Both the position numbers and the translations under genes were made by a program. 64,000 bases of DNA, taken from NCBI GenBank assembly GCA_026391795.1, contig JAPLDI010000022.1:1-64000 (forward strand). Direction: 5' to 3'. This stretch comes from Bacteroidota bacterium (lineage in GTDB: Bacteria; Bacteroidota; Bacteroidia; Bacteroidales; FEN-979). Within the stretch, counting starts at the first letter, position 1, and each line of letters opens with the position of its first letter. Positions 1 to 7,157 of this stretch are shown one piece after another. The notes beneath the pieces are model-generated. The model made no database searches. It was not told the DNA's origin and worked only from the letters and a program-made list of their open reading frames with translations.

Positions 1-65
1 AAAATAATTGGATAACATATTACCTTTTGATTTGAAACCTATAAAGAGAATCAATAATTTGTTAA

Positions 66-617
66 ATGGTTCTCTTCAGAAAATTTGATCCGGAGGTTCA
101 TCACCGGCGTTCCATAAGATTAAGAGGATATGATTATTCCAAACCTGGATTTTATTTCTTCACAATTTGTTCAAAACATCGTGAGCCTCTATTTGGCAGG
201 ATTGAGAATAATTCAATGATCCTTAGTCAATTTGGGAAAATTGTCCAGTCAACCTGGCTTGACCTTCCCAATCATAATAATTATATCATCTTGGATTTTT
301 TCGTGATCATGCCTGACCATGTCCATGGCATTATTCAGATCGAAGCAGGGGCGGGTTCCAAACCCGCCCCTGCTTCTCACAACAAACTCGCCCCTGCTTC
401 TCACAACAAACCCGCCCCTGCTTATCACAACAAACTCGCCCCGAACCTAGGTGAAATTATCCGGCAGTTAAAAACATTCTCCGCAAGAAAAATAAACGAA
501 TTGAGAAAAACAACCGGAGTTGTAGTCTGGCAGCGGAATTATTACGAAACAGTCATTAAAGGTGAGAAAGAATTAAACGCTATCAGAAATTACATCCAGA
601 CAAATCCGACGCGCTGA
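66..617 (+). CDS. REP-associated tyrosine transposase (RayT, Y1_Tnp / IS200-like)
   Basis: A 183-residue single-strand DNA transposase of the RAYT branch of the IS200/IS605 Y1 family, whose members bind and mobilise REP palindromes. Visible family features: N-terminal HHRRSIRLRGYDYSKPGFYFF (residues about 12-31), TICSKHREPLFG, the HUH-type motif MPDHVHG (about 82-88), and a C-terminal helix with VVWQRNYYE, where the second Y is the expected nucleophile. Directly after the HUH motif lies a family-atypical insert, about residues 93-128, of repeated PAPASHNK units encoded by REP DNA. The protein stops after NYIQTNPTR; relatives usually continue with a Trp and a short tail, so the TGA may be a mutated TGG and the C-terminus slightly shortened. 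It stands alone, with no ends of an autonomous insertion sequence visible. Family assignment is firm; activity is unknown. Confidence 0.88.
   Translation: MVLFRKFDPEVHHRRSIRLRGYDYSKPGFYFFTICSKHREPLFGRIENNSMILSQFGKIVQSTWLDLPNHNNYIILDFFVIMPDHVHGIIQIEAGAGSKPAPASHNKLAPASHNKPAPAYHNKLAPNLGEIIRQLKTFSARKINELRKTTGVVVWQRNYYETVIKGEKELNAIRNYIQTNPTR
348..370. repeat. REP palindrome inside the transposase gene
   Basis: A perfect 10-bp inverted repeat (GGGGCGGGTT ... AACCCGCCCC) around a 3-nt centre, translated in frame as part of the transposase. The identical 23-bp palindrome occurs at 4864-4886, so it is a dispersed REP unit and not a chance coding feature. Confidence 0.85.
365..442 (+). repeat. 24-bp tandem repeat, 3.25 copies, in frame
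   Basis: Three consecutive 24-bp units (365-388, 389-412, 413-436) plus a 6-bp remnant follow the REP palindrome. Each begins CGCCCCTGCTT and ends ACAACAAAC(C/T). As 24 is divisible by three, each adds the octapeptide PAPASHNK or a one-residue variant without breaking the frame. The unit consists of the right REP arm plus the spacer that also follows the copy at 4864. Confidence 0.85.
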
Positions 618-670
618 CAGGGGCGGATTTGAATCAAGCGTGAAGCCTCAGGTGGAATGTCCAAAGTGTA

Positions 671-706
671 AAACAAAAAGTGCGAAGTAGTTCGGACTTC
701 GCACTT
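671..706 (-). terminator. Rho-independent terminator downstream of tRNA
   Basis: A perfect 11-bp stem (AAGTGCGAAGT / ACTTCGCACTT, 678-706) with a 7-nt loop. Read on the minus strand it is followed by a T-rich tract interrupted by one G, about 20 nt after the tRNA 3' end. Confidence 0.7.
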
Positions 707-724
707 CACATTTCGGACTTGAAT

Positions 725-799
<75 letters not shown>

Positions 800-992
800 A
801 TGTGCTGCAAATGTACAATTTTTTATTCAACAAGCAAAATTGAATAAGTATTTCAAGGGTATTATGGAATAAACGCTTGCCTTGACAAATCCTTGCCGGT
901 GCAACCTGGCCACCTCACACGATTGATATTGAAGAGAGCAGGGTGGTCATCCAATTACCGGCGGCAGGTGGATAGATGATCCGTTTTATGTA

Positions 993-1029
993 ATGGCGAA
1001 ACAGCGAAAGCGGCTTCGCTATTTTGCTT
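993..1029. repeat. Degenerate dispersed repeat (GGCGAAACAGCGAAAGCGG type)
   Basis: In the 455-nt gene-free stretch 800-1254 this segment contains the inverted repeat AGCGAAAGC/GCTTCGCT. Its reverse complement resembles the TTTCGCTATCTCGCC and TTTCGCCATTTCGCTATTT stretches at 2050-2113. It looks like repetitive, non-coding sequence; no ORF is supported in this stretch. Confidence 0.4.
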
Positions 1030-1102
1030 TTTATGATTCTGAATCCTTGCAGGCTATTTCCAGGTCCGGATTCCATCTCAAAACTCCTTTAAAATAAAAT
1101 CC

Positions 1103-1132
1103 TTGACAAAAGTAATTCTGCACTTATCTTTG
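1103..1132 (+). promoter_or_regulatory. Bacteroidota-type promoter for FISUMP lipoprotein gene
   Basis: TTGACA (1103-1108), 16 nt, then TATCTTTG (1125-1132), matching the sigma-ABfr -33/-7 layout. The predicted transcript starts near 1138 and has a leader of about 115 nt, which carries the hairpins described next. Confidence 0.6.
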
Positions 1133-1181
1133 CTATTCATATTTATTCTAAATAATGATAATAAAATTTGAAGTATTCACA

Positions 1182-1228
1182 TGCCAGGTGGCAACCACCT
1201 GTTTTTCACCTTACCGGCTTGCCTGGCA
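1182..1228 (+). promoter_or_regulatory. Possible attenuator with alternative hairpins in the leader
   Basis: Between the promoter and the start codon at 1255 lies a perfect 7-bp hairpin, CAGGTGG-CAA-CCACCTG (1185-1201), followed by TTTTT, the shape of an intrinsic terminator. TGCCAGG (1182-1188), which overlaps its left arm, can instead pair with CCTGGCA (1222-1228), which would disrupt it. This fits an attenuator, but no ligand or leader peptide is evident and a chance fold is possible. Confidence 0.3.
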
Positions 1229-1254
1229 ATTATTGAATTTAACAAAAATGCGCT

Positions 1255-2001
1255 ATGAAAAAAGCAATCCCCTTTTTATTGGGTTTAATTATTGCCCTGC
1301 AGATTCTGAACAGTTGTAAAAAGTCTGACCATACCACTTCCAATACCTCTTCGGGACCCACCGTCACCGATATTGATGGAAACGTTTATCACACCGTTAT
1401 CATTGGCTCACAAACCTGGATGGTTGAGAATCTGAAAGTAACACACTACCGCAACGGAGATCCGATTGCACCCGGTACTGCTGATGCAAAAACAATTGCA
1501 GATACAACAGGTATGATTTATGCCTATGATAATTCTGCAGCCAACGTGCAGGTCTACGGATGGCTTTACAACTGGTATGCCGTGGCGGATGGACGCAATG
1601 TTGCACCCATCGGGTGGCATGTTCCTACCGACGGTGACTACACGACCCTGGTTGCCAACCTGGGAGGCAATTACCTCCTTACGAATGGCGATACCCTGGC
1701 AGGTGGCGCAATGAAAGAAGCAGGTGTTGTACATTGGGGAAATTTACATTATCCCAATGTGGGTGCCACCAATACAAGCGGTTGGACGGGACTTCCCGGT
1801 GGAGCAAAGGACCAGGGTAGTATAAATGACGGACTCAGAAATTTCGGGATGTGGTGGACTACCACAACACTGGAAGGTACTAACCCTTTAAAATGGGCAT
1901 ATTGCATGAGGCTCTCCTGCATTGATAAGAGCTCTAAAAGGGGGACCTGGTTCAAGACTTCCGCCTATTCAATCCGCTGCCTCAGCGACAAAAGTCAATA
2001 A
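1255..2001 (+). CDS. FISUMP-domain lipoprotein
   Basis: A 248-residue surface or periplasmic lipoprotein. The signal peptide runs to a lipobox LNSC, with acylated Cys at residue 21, followed by a Ser/Thr-rich linker. The rest is one FISUMP domain (Fibrobacter succinogenes major paralogous domain): TVTDIDGNVYHTVIIGSQTW at about 36-55 then MVENLKVTHY, GWLYNWYAV, PIGWHVPTDGDY, a MWWTTT segment and the terminal SIRCLSD, each in the expected order. The fold is related to sulfatase-modifying-factor/C-type-lectin-like domains; no catalytic function is established for the family, and a role in surface binding is only a guess. It is a single gene with its own promoter. Start chosen at the ATG giving a standard signal peptide. 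Confidence 0.85.
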   Translation: MKKAIPFLLGLIIALQILNSCKKSDHTTSNTSSGPTVTDIDGNVYHTVIIGSQTWMVENLKVTHYRNGDPIAPGTADAKTIADTTGMIYAYDNSAANVQVYGWLYNWYAVADGRNVAPIGWHVPTDGDYTTLVANLGGNYLLTNGDTLAGGAMKEAGVVHWGNLHYPNVGATNTSGWTGLPGGAKDQGSINDGLRNFGMWWTTTTLEGTNPLKWAYCMRLSCIDKSSKRGTWFKTSAYSIRCLSDKSQ

Positions 2002-2013
2002 CCCCCAAAATCG

Positions 2014-2113
2014 TTGTCATTGCGGGGAGCAAAGCGATGAAGCGACTCCCGTTTCGCTATCTCGCCACCTGCCTTCCGGCAGGCAGGTTTCGCCATTTCG
2101 CTATTTATTTTTT
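2014..2113. repeat. Dispersed intergenic repeat cluster
   Basis: Contains the GTCATTGCGGGGAGCAAAGC type sequence, a form of repeat I recognise as common between genes in Bacteroidota genomes, then CGCTATCTCGCCACC, a CTGCC-TTCC-GGCAG hairpin and TTTCGCCATTTCGCTATTT. Part of it reads as an open frame through the preceding gene's stop, but there is no support for coding. Confidence 0.5.
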
Positions 2114-2153
2114 GTGACTATCTTTAACCCGTTTATTTGATACCAAACAGCGG

Positions 2154-3101
2154 ATGCATCATCCACCTGAAAATTTTAAAGAGAAAGAGTACATCCAACG
2201 AATCCGGAAAGTGCTGGCCGACATTCATGAGAATCTTTCGGATGAGCTCTCCCTTGAACGGCTCGCCCAAATCGCATTCTTCTCTCCCTTTCACTTTCAG
2301 AAAATATTCTCCCTTTACGTCGGCGAATCACCAAAACAGTACATCATGCGCCTCCGGCTAGAGCGGATCGCACACTACCTGAAACTCTATCCTGAACTGA
2401 GCATAGGCGATGCCTCTTTCCAGTGCGGGTTTTCATCGCCCGCCACATTCATCCGGGCGTTTAAGAAATACTACGGCACTACCCCCGACGCATTCCGCAG
2501 GCTGTCGTGGGACGATATTAGCAAGATTGGCATACTGAAAACCAAGACAGGCAAACATGCAGCGGTTTTTCCTTTCGAATTTCGCAGCATGAATATGACC
2601 ATGGAAGAAGCGGAGGGTTTTCCTTCGGCAATGGATATCGAAGTTAAGACGGTGCGTTCTTTGAATGTTGCTTTCCTGGAGTCTCATCTCGGTGATGACG
2701 ATGCAATCCCTGCTGCTTTCAGGGCGCTGACCCGCTGGGCCGAACCACGGGACCTGATCTCAAAGGAGACCCGGTATATCGGCGTCATGCTCGACATGCC
2801 TTTCTTCACGGAATATGAGAAGTGCAGGTTCAGGGCCTGTATCACGGTTCCGGATGAAACCCCGGCGGCTAAAGAGACGGGCCTCATGAGGATTCCGGAT
2901 GGCAAATATGCCACCTACTTTTTTCAGGGGACAAATCACGATCTCTTCAGAAGCCTGATCAACTTCAAACACTACTGGCTCGATCAGTCGGGGTACCAGA
3001 TTGCGGAGATCACAGGATTCGAGCTTTATGAGGAGAATCCTGCCATTACAGCCTACGAAAGCATTCACCGCCAGGTATTCATCCCGGTAAAACCTGCCTG
3101 A
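2154..3101 (+). CDS. AraC-family regulator with GyrI-like effector domain
   Basis: A 315-residue regulator of the Rob/SoxS-with-effector-domain type. Residues about 20-118 form two helix-turn-helix units: LSLERLAQIAFFSPFHFQKI and later SIGDASFQCGFSSPATFIRA, with the usual AraC FK..YG.TP ending. Residues about 160-315 form a GyrI-like (SOUL-fold effector-binding) domain beginning EVKTVRSLNVAFLESH and ending with the ELYEENP segment typical of this domain. Such proteins bind small hydrophobic or cationic ligands and activate efflux or detoxification genes. The next two genes (membrane methyltransferase, NicO-like transporter) lie downstream on the same strand and are plausible but unproven targets. 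Confidence 0.88.
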   Translation: MHHPPENFKEKEYIQRIRKVLADIHENLSDELSLERLAQIAFFSPFHFQKIFSLYVGESPKQYIMRLRLERIAHYLKLYPELSIGDASFQCGFSSPATFIRAFKKYYGTTPDAFRRLSWDDISKIGILKTKTGKHAAVFPFEFRSMNMTMEEAEGFPSAMDIEVKTVRSLNVAFLESHLGDDDAIPAAFRALTRWAEPRDLISKETRYIGVMLDMPFFTEYEKCRFRACITVPDETPAAKETGLMRIPDGKYATYFFQGTNHDLFRSLINFKHYWLDQSGYQIAEITGFELYEENPAITAYESIHRQVFIPVKPA

Positions 3102-3160
3102 CTTCTTCCCGGGCCCTGTTCATCTCCTGGAAAACCAGGGGGAACTTAGTATTCATTAAC

Positions 3161-3167
3161 AAGGAGG
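3161..3167 (+). promoter_or_regulatory. Strong Shine-Dalgarno sequence
   Basis: AAGGAGG ends 9 nt before the ATG at 3177. Most starts in this window have only A-rich leaders, as is usual in Bacteroidota, so a consensus Shine-Dalgarno is unusual here. Confidence 0.6.
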
Positions 3168-3176
3168 ATTATAAAA

Positions 3177-4142
3177 ATGAAAAACAGGGGATGGTTTTCT
3201 GTAATGGGTCATTCAAAAATGATGGCCATCATTGGCATTGTTGCATCGGTCGTGATACTTGTCCTGATGCCGAATCTGAAATGGGTCGCGGGACTGACGA
3301 TCGGGGTGGTTCTCATCCACGTCGCCCTGCTGCTCGTGTTGTCATTGTCTGTGGCAGTTGTGCTGCCTGACAAATTGAAAATTCACTTTAAAGGTTCATT
3401 GCACCGTAAAAGGGAAGAGCAAAAGTTTGATGCCGGCTGGAGCGTCGGCTGGCTGAATGGTTTCTGGGTCGTTTCGATTGTATTCCTTGCAGCGGCCGTT
3501 CATATCTACCTGACGTTCCCGGCGCTTCAGTTGCTGGCATTCTTCCTGTTCCTGCTTGCCCTGAATTTCTTCATCGGCAACCTGATCGTCCGTTCTCCGG
3601 AGAACACCCGTTACCTGGTACTGCCTGCGGTGAGACTGGCGGACGGCCAAAACGGCCACATCCTCGATGCCGGCTGCGGCGCCGGACGAACGACAATAGC
3701 CTTAAGCAGGACTTATTCAGGAAAGATCACCGCATTCGACCTTTTCGACGCTGATTACATTGCCGGCGGGGGTAATACGCTTCTCGAGAAAAACCTGAAA
3801 CTGGCAGGGATCCAGGAGCAGGTGGAGATCGTGCAGGGGGATATTACCCGCACCGGGTTTCCGGGCGGGACTTTCCAGGCGGTAGTCAGCTCATACATGA
3901 TCGACCATCTTGGCGGACAAAAACTTAACGCGCTGAGAGAGATCAGCCGCATCCTCCGGCCCGGCGGCAGGATGCTGATGATCGTGCTGACGCCCACGCT
4001 GTCCTCCTTCGGGCTTCTCAATCTCCTGTCGTTCTTTCTGACTTCAAAAAAGGCATGGAAGAAGTTATTCGCCAGTTGCGGTTTCAGGCTTGTGGAAGAC
4101 GGACAGGTAAACGGGGGAACCTATTTCCTGGTTGAGAAATAA
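3177..4142 (+). CDS. Membrane-anchored class I SAM methyltransferase
   Basis: A 321-residue protein with two parts. Residues about 15-65 and 90-135 hold four hydrophobic segments, predicted to be membrane helices. Residues about 155-321 form a Rossmann-type methyltransferase: motif I ILDAGCGAGRTT (about 162-173), acidic strand-2 end AFDLFD, VEIVQGDIT, the motif IV region FQAVVSSYMIDHLGG, and the post-motif segment ILRPGGRMLMI. The substrate is unknown; fusion to membrane helices suggests a lipid or other membrane-bound substrate. It lies 75 nt after the AraC-type regulator and has an unusually strong ribosome-binding site. Confidence 0.82.
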   Translation: MKNRGWFSVMGHSKMMAIIGIVASVVILVLMPNLKWVAGLTIGVVLIHVALLLVLSLSVAVVLPDKLKIHFKGSLHRKREEQKFDAGWSVGWLNGFWVVSIVFLAAAVHIYLTFPALQLLAFFLFLLALNFFIGNLIVRSPENTRYLVLPAVRLADGQNGHILDAGCGAGRTTIALSRTYSGKITAFDLFDADYIAGGGNTLLEKNLKLAGIQEQVEIVQGDITRTGFPGGTFQAVVSSYMIDHLGGQKLNALREISRILRPGGRMLMIVLTPTLSSFGLLNLLSFFLTSKKAWKKLFASCGFRLVEDGQVNGGTYFLVEK

Positions 4143-4221
4143 TGCCACGGAATGAAATGAAAAATAAAATGACATGAAGTCATGATCAACTTAATTCTGG
4201 ATATTTAAACAAAGACACAGT

Positions 4222-4860
4222 ATGTACCAGGTATTTATCGGAAGCCTCATCCTGAGCACGATCCATGCACTGATTCCGAATCACTGGCTGCCGCTGATCG
4301 CAGTTGGCAAGACGGAGAAATGGACCCGGGGCCAGACCTTGTGGGCGACCATCATCACAGGGGTTGCCCACACGCTGAGTACGATCATCATCGGGATCGT
4401 GGTTGGATTGATCGGGTATAAACTCTCGGCAGCCTATTCCGTGATCTCTGAGACCGTCGCCCCGGCCATTTTAATCGGGCTGGGGATGATCTATCTTTTG
4501 CTTGACCTCCGGAATCATCATCACCATCATCATGATTTAAAACCGGCAGCGGATGACAACCTGACAACTAAATCAAGATGGGTGGGTATCCTGACTTCAC
4601 TGAGCATAGCAATGTTCCTTACTCCCTGCATCGAAATTGAGGCGTACTACTTCCAGGCCGGTACGATCGGATGGACAGGCATATTCATTGTTTCAGCAGT
4701 CTACCTTACCATCACGCTGGCGGTCATGCTGTTGCTTGTGACGCTCGGAATGAAAGGCGCCAGAAGCTTCAGATCCCATTTCCTGGAACACCATGAAAAG
4801 AGGATTACGGGTTTTGTGCTGATTGCTCTTGGCGTTCTGGCTTTGTTTGTGAAATTCTGA
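4222..4860 (+). CDS. NicO/RcnA-like polytopic metal transporter (putative)
   Basis: A 212-residue inner-membrane protein with about six predicted helices. The first helix carries HALIPNHW (residues 15-22), which resembles the HAL.PGHG signature of the NicO/RcnA nickel-cobalt exporter family. A cytoplasmic or periplasmic loop near residue 98 has six consecutive His, and later come LTPCIEIEAYYFQAG and a HFLEHHEKR segment; His-rich loops are usual in this superfamily and suggest metal handling. Function as a Ni/Co or other divalent-metal transporter is inferred from family resemblance; a UreH/HupE-like role is an alternative. It is followed at once by the dispersed REP sequence. Confidence 0.6.
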   Translation: MYQVFIGSLILSTIHALIPNHWLPLIAVGKTEKWTRGQTLWATIITGVAHTLSTIIIGIVVGLIGYKLSAAYSVISETVAPAILIGLGMIYLLLDLRNHHHHHHDLKPAADDNLTTKSRWVGILTSLSIAMFLTPCIEIEAYYFQAGTIGWTGIFIVSAVYLTITLAVMLLLVTLGMKGARSFRSHFLEHHEKRITGFVLIALGVLALFVKF

Positions 4861-4863
4861 AAA

Positions 4864-4906
4864 GGGGCGGGTTCCAAACCCGCCCCTTATTACAACAAAC
4901 CCGCCT
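4864..4906. repeat. REP palindrome plus spacer, second copy
   Basis: 4864-4886 is identical to the 23-bp palindrome at 348-370 inside the transposase gene. The resemblance continues for about 20 nt (ACAACAAAC followed by CCGCC), matching the 24-bp unit of the tandem array there. It starts 4 nt after the transporter stop codon, a typical REP position, and may serve as a stem-loop at the transcript end. Confidence 0.8.
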
Positions 4907-4980
4907 TTTCGGAAGCAATAAACCCCCATCTATACTCCTGATAGGATGAAAGAAAGAAAAAATATCCGCCTTCTTGATTC

Positions 4981-4988
4981 TATATTTG
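4981..4988 (+). promoter_or_regulatory. Putative -7 box for OmpA-family gene
   Basis: TATATTTG fits TAnnTTTG and lies 105 nt before the ATG at 5094. No good -33 TTTG is seen at the expected distance, so confidence is limited. Confidence 0.35.
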
Positions 4989-5093
4989 TATTTATTGTTA
5001 TAATTTAGCAATCATCTAAGTCTGCTGCAGACTGGAACCAGGACGACTTTTACCTGGATTTATCATTTTATTCACCCTTAAAAGTTGTTGAAT

Positions 5094-6929
5094 ATGAAAA
5101 AATTTACTTTCCTTCTTTTTCTTGTTATCCTGGGATTCGCAAACGTGACCCTGGCACAGGACGCACCGGCTGGCAATGCAGGATATTTTAAATTCCAGGC
5201 AAGGCTTAAGATCGGGATGGGGCAAACCTTCACAGCTCTGCCCTTGAGATTTGAAGACATGGCCCTTATCGGGCATGGCAGCTCAGTAGAAGTGACCGGT
5301 CTAAAGAACAATGTACTCAAAACAAAATGGGGAATATACGCGGGCGGGAATTTTGATTTCTACTTTCACCCGAATTTCGGAGCCGGACTCGATGTTGATT
5401 ATTTCGCAAACAGCCTGAAGTTTGTCACTCCGGCTACCCTGAAAGATTATGTGAACACCCATGCCAATACCTCCATCAGCGAAAGCAACCGCAAAAATCA
5501 ATCCCTCATCTTCATCGGCGTCGGCCCGAGTTTCAAGGTTTTTACCAATGAAAAGTGGGATGTCGATGTCAACCTCCGCGGCGGTGTGAGCATGCTGAAC
5601 ATGGGATCCCTGATGGTCAAGGTTAATGGCGTCATGGAAGATGAGCGTTATCCCCGGGATACCGTTCTGGATTTCAACTACGACAAAACCCTGAATGTTT
5701 TTGGCGCAAAACTCGGTGTTTACGGAAACTACTGGTTCAATCCCTTTATCGGGATCAGCCTGGGTTTCGACTTTATCCACTCCTTTGTCTCAGCCAAAAA
5801 AATCAATGATGATGCAGACATGAAGTTTGCTTACAAGGACCCGGAGAATTTCCTGAAATCAGATGGGACCTTAGACGGCTATCCCTATTTCCAGCCGAAA
5901 AATTACCTTGACAAGTACCACCCTAAGATGATGAATGTTAACCACTTCTCCGCTTCGGTCGGAGTTGTCTTCAGGGTTGTTCCGGTTCCAAAACCAAAAG
6001 GCAAGAACAAGGACATCATTGTCCTGGTCAAGGATTCGCTGACCTCCATCCCGGTTGCCGATGTGGATGTGACCCTGAGGGATTCCAAAGGAAGCGTGCT
6101 CCGCACCAAGAAAACGGAAAGCAATGGAAAGGTAACTTTCGAAAATGTTGAACCCGGAGACTATCTCATTACCGGTGCCAAGGGTGAATTAAAAACCAGC
6201 TCTGCAAAGGTCGAGAAATCGGAATTCAACAAGAAAAAATCGATCTACAAGGAACTTGTCCTGAAAGACCTCAAGTTCATGCTTGCCGGTGTTACCGTTC
6301 AGTGCAAAAACGGCGACAAGCCCATAGGCAAAGTCAACATCGAACTCACCAATAAAAATACCGGTAAAGTTGAAACCGCCGCTTCGGATGAACAGGGCAA
6401 GTTCAGTTTCAACCTGGAACAGGAAACCGATTATTCCATTGTCGGGAATAAAGACGGCTATTTCTCCGGACTTCAGGAGATCACCACCAAAGGACTGGAC
6501 CGCAGCAAAACGCTCTATGTGAAACTCGTTCTCTGCGTGGAAGAATTAAAACCCGACCAGATCTTCGTCCTCCCGATCTACTACGACTTCGACAAGTGCA
6601 ACATCCGCAAGGATGCCGGCATCGAGCTCGACCGCCTGGTTGACCTGATGCGGAAGTACCCGAAAATGGAGATCGAGCTTTCTTCGCATACCGACCAGAG
6701 AGGCACCGATGCCTATAACGACAAATTGTCGCAATGCCGCGCCCAGAGTGCCGTTGACTATATCATCGGAAAAGGGATCAGCAAGGACAGGATCACGGCA
6801 AAGGGATACGGAAAGCACAAGCTGATCGAGGATTGCACCAAGGTGGCAGGCTGTCCGACCGGATCGGCCGGCGATTGCCCCTGTCATCAGCTCAACAGGA
6901 GAACCGAGGTGAAGATCCTTAAAATGTAA
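5094..6929 (+). CDS. OmpA-family outer-membrane protein with Cna-B-like domains
   Basis: A 611-residue envelope protein. The start at 5094 gives a clean signal peptide (MKKFTFLLFLVILGFANVTLAQ); an ATG three codons upstream is less likely. Residues about 25-300 look like an outer-membrane beta-barrel (alternating aromatic strands, GVGPSFKVF, GVYGNYWFNPFIGISLGFDF). Two carboxypeptidase-regulatory/Cna-B-like domains follow: SIPVADVDVTLRDSKGSV and PIGKVNIELTNKNTGKVE. The C-terminal third (about 488-611) is an OmpA peptidoglycan-binding domain: PIYYDFDKCNIRKDAG, SSHTDQRGTDAYN, LSQCRAQSAVDYI, and NRRTEVKI. It likely links outer membrane and cell wall. Extra Cys residues occur in the terminal segment (CTKVAGCP and CPC). 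A foldback element and a terminator follow. Confidence 0.9.
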   Translation: MKKFTFLLFLVILGFANVTLAQDAPAGNAGYFKFQARLKIGMGQTFTALPLRFEDMALIGHGSSVEVTGLKNNVLKTKWGIYAGGNFDFYFHPNFGAGLDVDYFANSLKFVTPATLKDYVNTHANTSISESNRKNQSLIFIGVGPSFKVFTNEKWDVDVNLRGGVSMLNMGSLMVKVNGVMEDERYPRDTVLDFNYDKTLNVFGAKLGVYGNYWFNPFIGISLGFDFIHSFVSAKKINDDADMKFAYKDPENFLKSDGTLDGYPYFQPKNYLDKYHPKMMNVNHFSASVGVVFRVVPVPKPKGKNKDIIVLVKDSLTSIPVADVDVTLRDSKGSVLRTKKTESNGKVTFENVEPGDYLITGAKGELKTSSAKVEKSEFNKKKSIYKELVLKDLKFMLAGVTVQCKNGDKPIGKVNIELTNKNTGKVETAASDEQGKFSFNLEQETDYSIVGNKDGYFSGLQEITTKGLDRSKTLYVKLVLCVEELKPDQIFVLPIYYDFDKCNIRKDAGIELDRLVDLMRKYPKMEIELSSHTDQRGTDAYNDKLSQCRAQSAVDYIIGKGISKDRITAKGYGKHKLIEDCTKVAGCPTGSAGDCPCHQLNRRTEVKILKM

Positions 6930-6958
6930 CTGTTTATTCAACTCATCTCCTGTGGAGG

Positions 6959-7110
6959 TGACTAAAAGGTAAAAAAAAATCATGTCACGCAGAGTTTCGC
7001 AGAGTTTTACGCTAAGTTTCGCAGAGTTAAAATTCATAATCTCAATTCTCTGCGGAACTCTGCGATTCATCAGCGAGACTCTGCGAGAAAATAAAAACTA
7101 CTTTTAGTCA
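6959..7110. mobile_element. 152-bp MITE-like foldback element, copy 1
   Basis: Terminal inverted repeats TGACTAAAAGGTA (6959-6971) and TACTTTTAGTCA (7099-7110) bound a non-coding segment whose interior also folds back (CGCAGAGTTTCGCAGAG against CTCTGCGGAACTCTGCG). A second element of exactly the same length lies at 25319-25470 and matches at roughly nine positions in ten by eye. No transposase is encoded and no target duplication is obvious. It sits between two convergent genes, before their shared terminator. Confidence 0.75.
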
Positions 7111-7123
7111 ACGCCATATCGTC

Positions 7124-7154
7124 AAAAGAGGCTGTCGTTTCCGGCAGCCTCTTT
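7124..7154. terminator. Bidirectional terminator between convergent genes
   Basis: AAAGAGGCTGTCG and its complement CGGCAGCCTCTTT form an uninterrupted stem (one T-G pair) with a 4-nt loop. A-rich and T-rich flanks let it work for the OmpA gene on the plus strand and for the DUF2723 gene ending at 7158 on the minus strand. Confidence 0.8.
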
Positions 7155-7157
7155 TTT

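Noticed and set aside
4510-4540. Six consecutive His codons suggesting a cloning tag
   Set aside because: They are internal in a membrane protein loop and His-rich loops are usual in metal transporters of this type.
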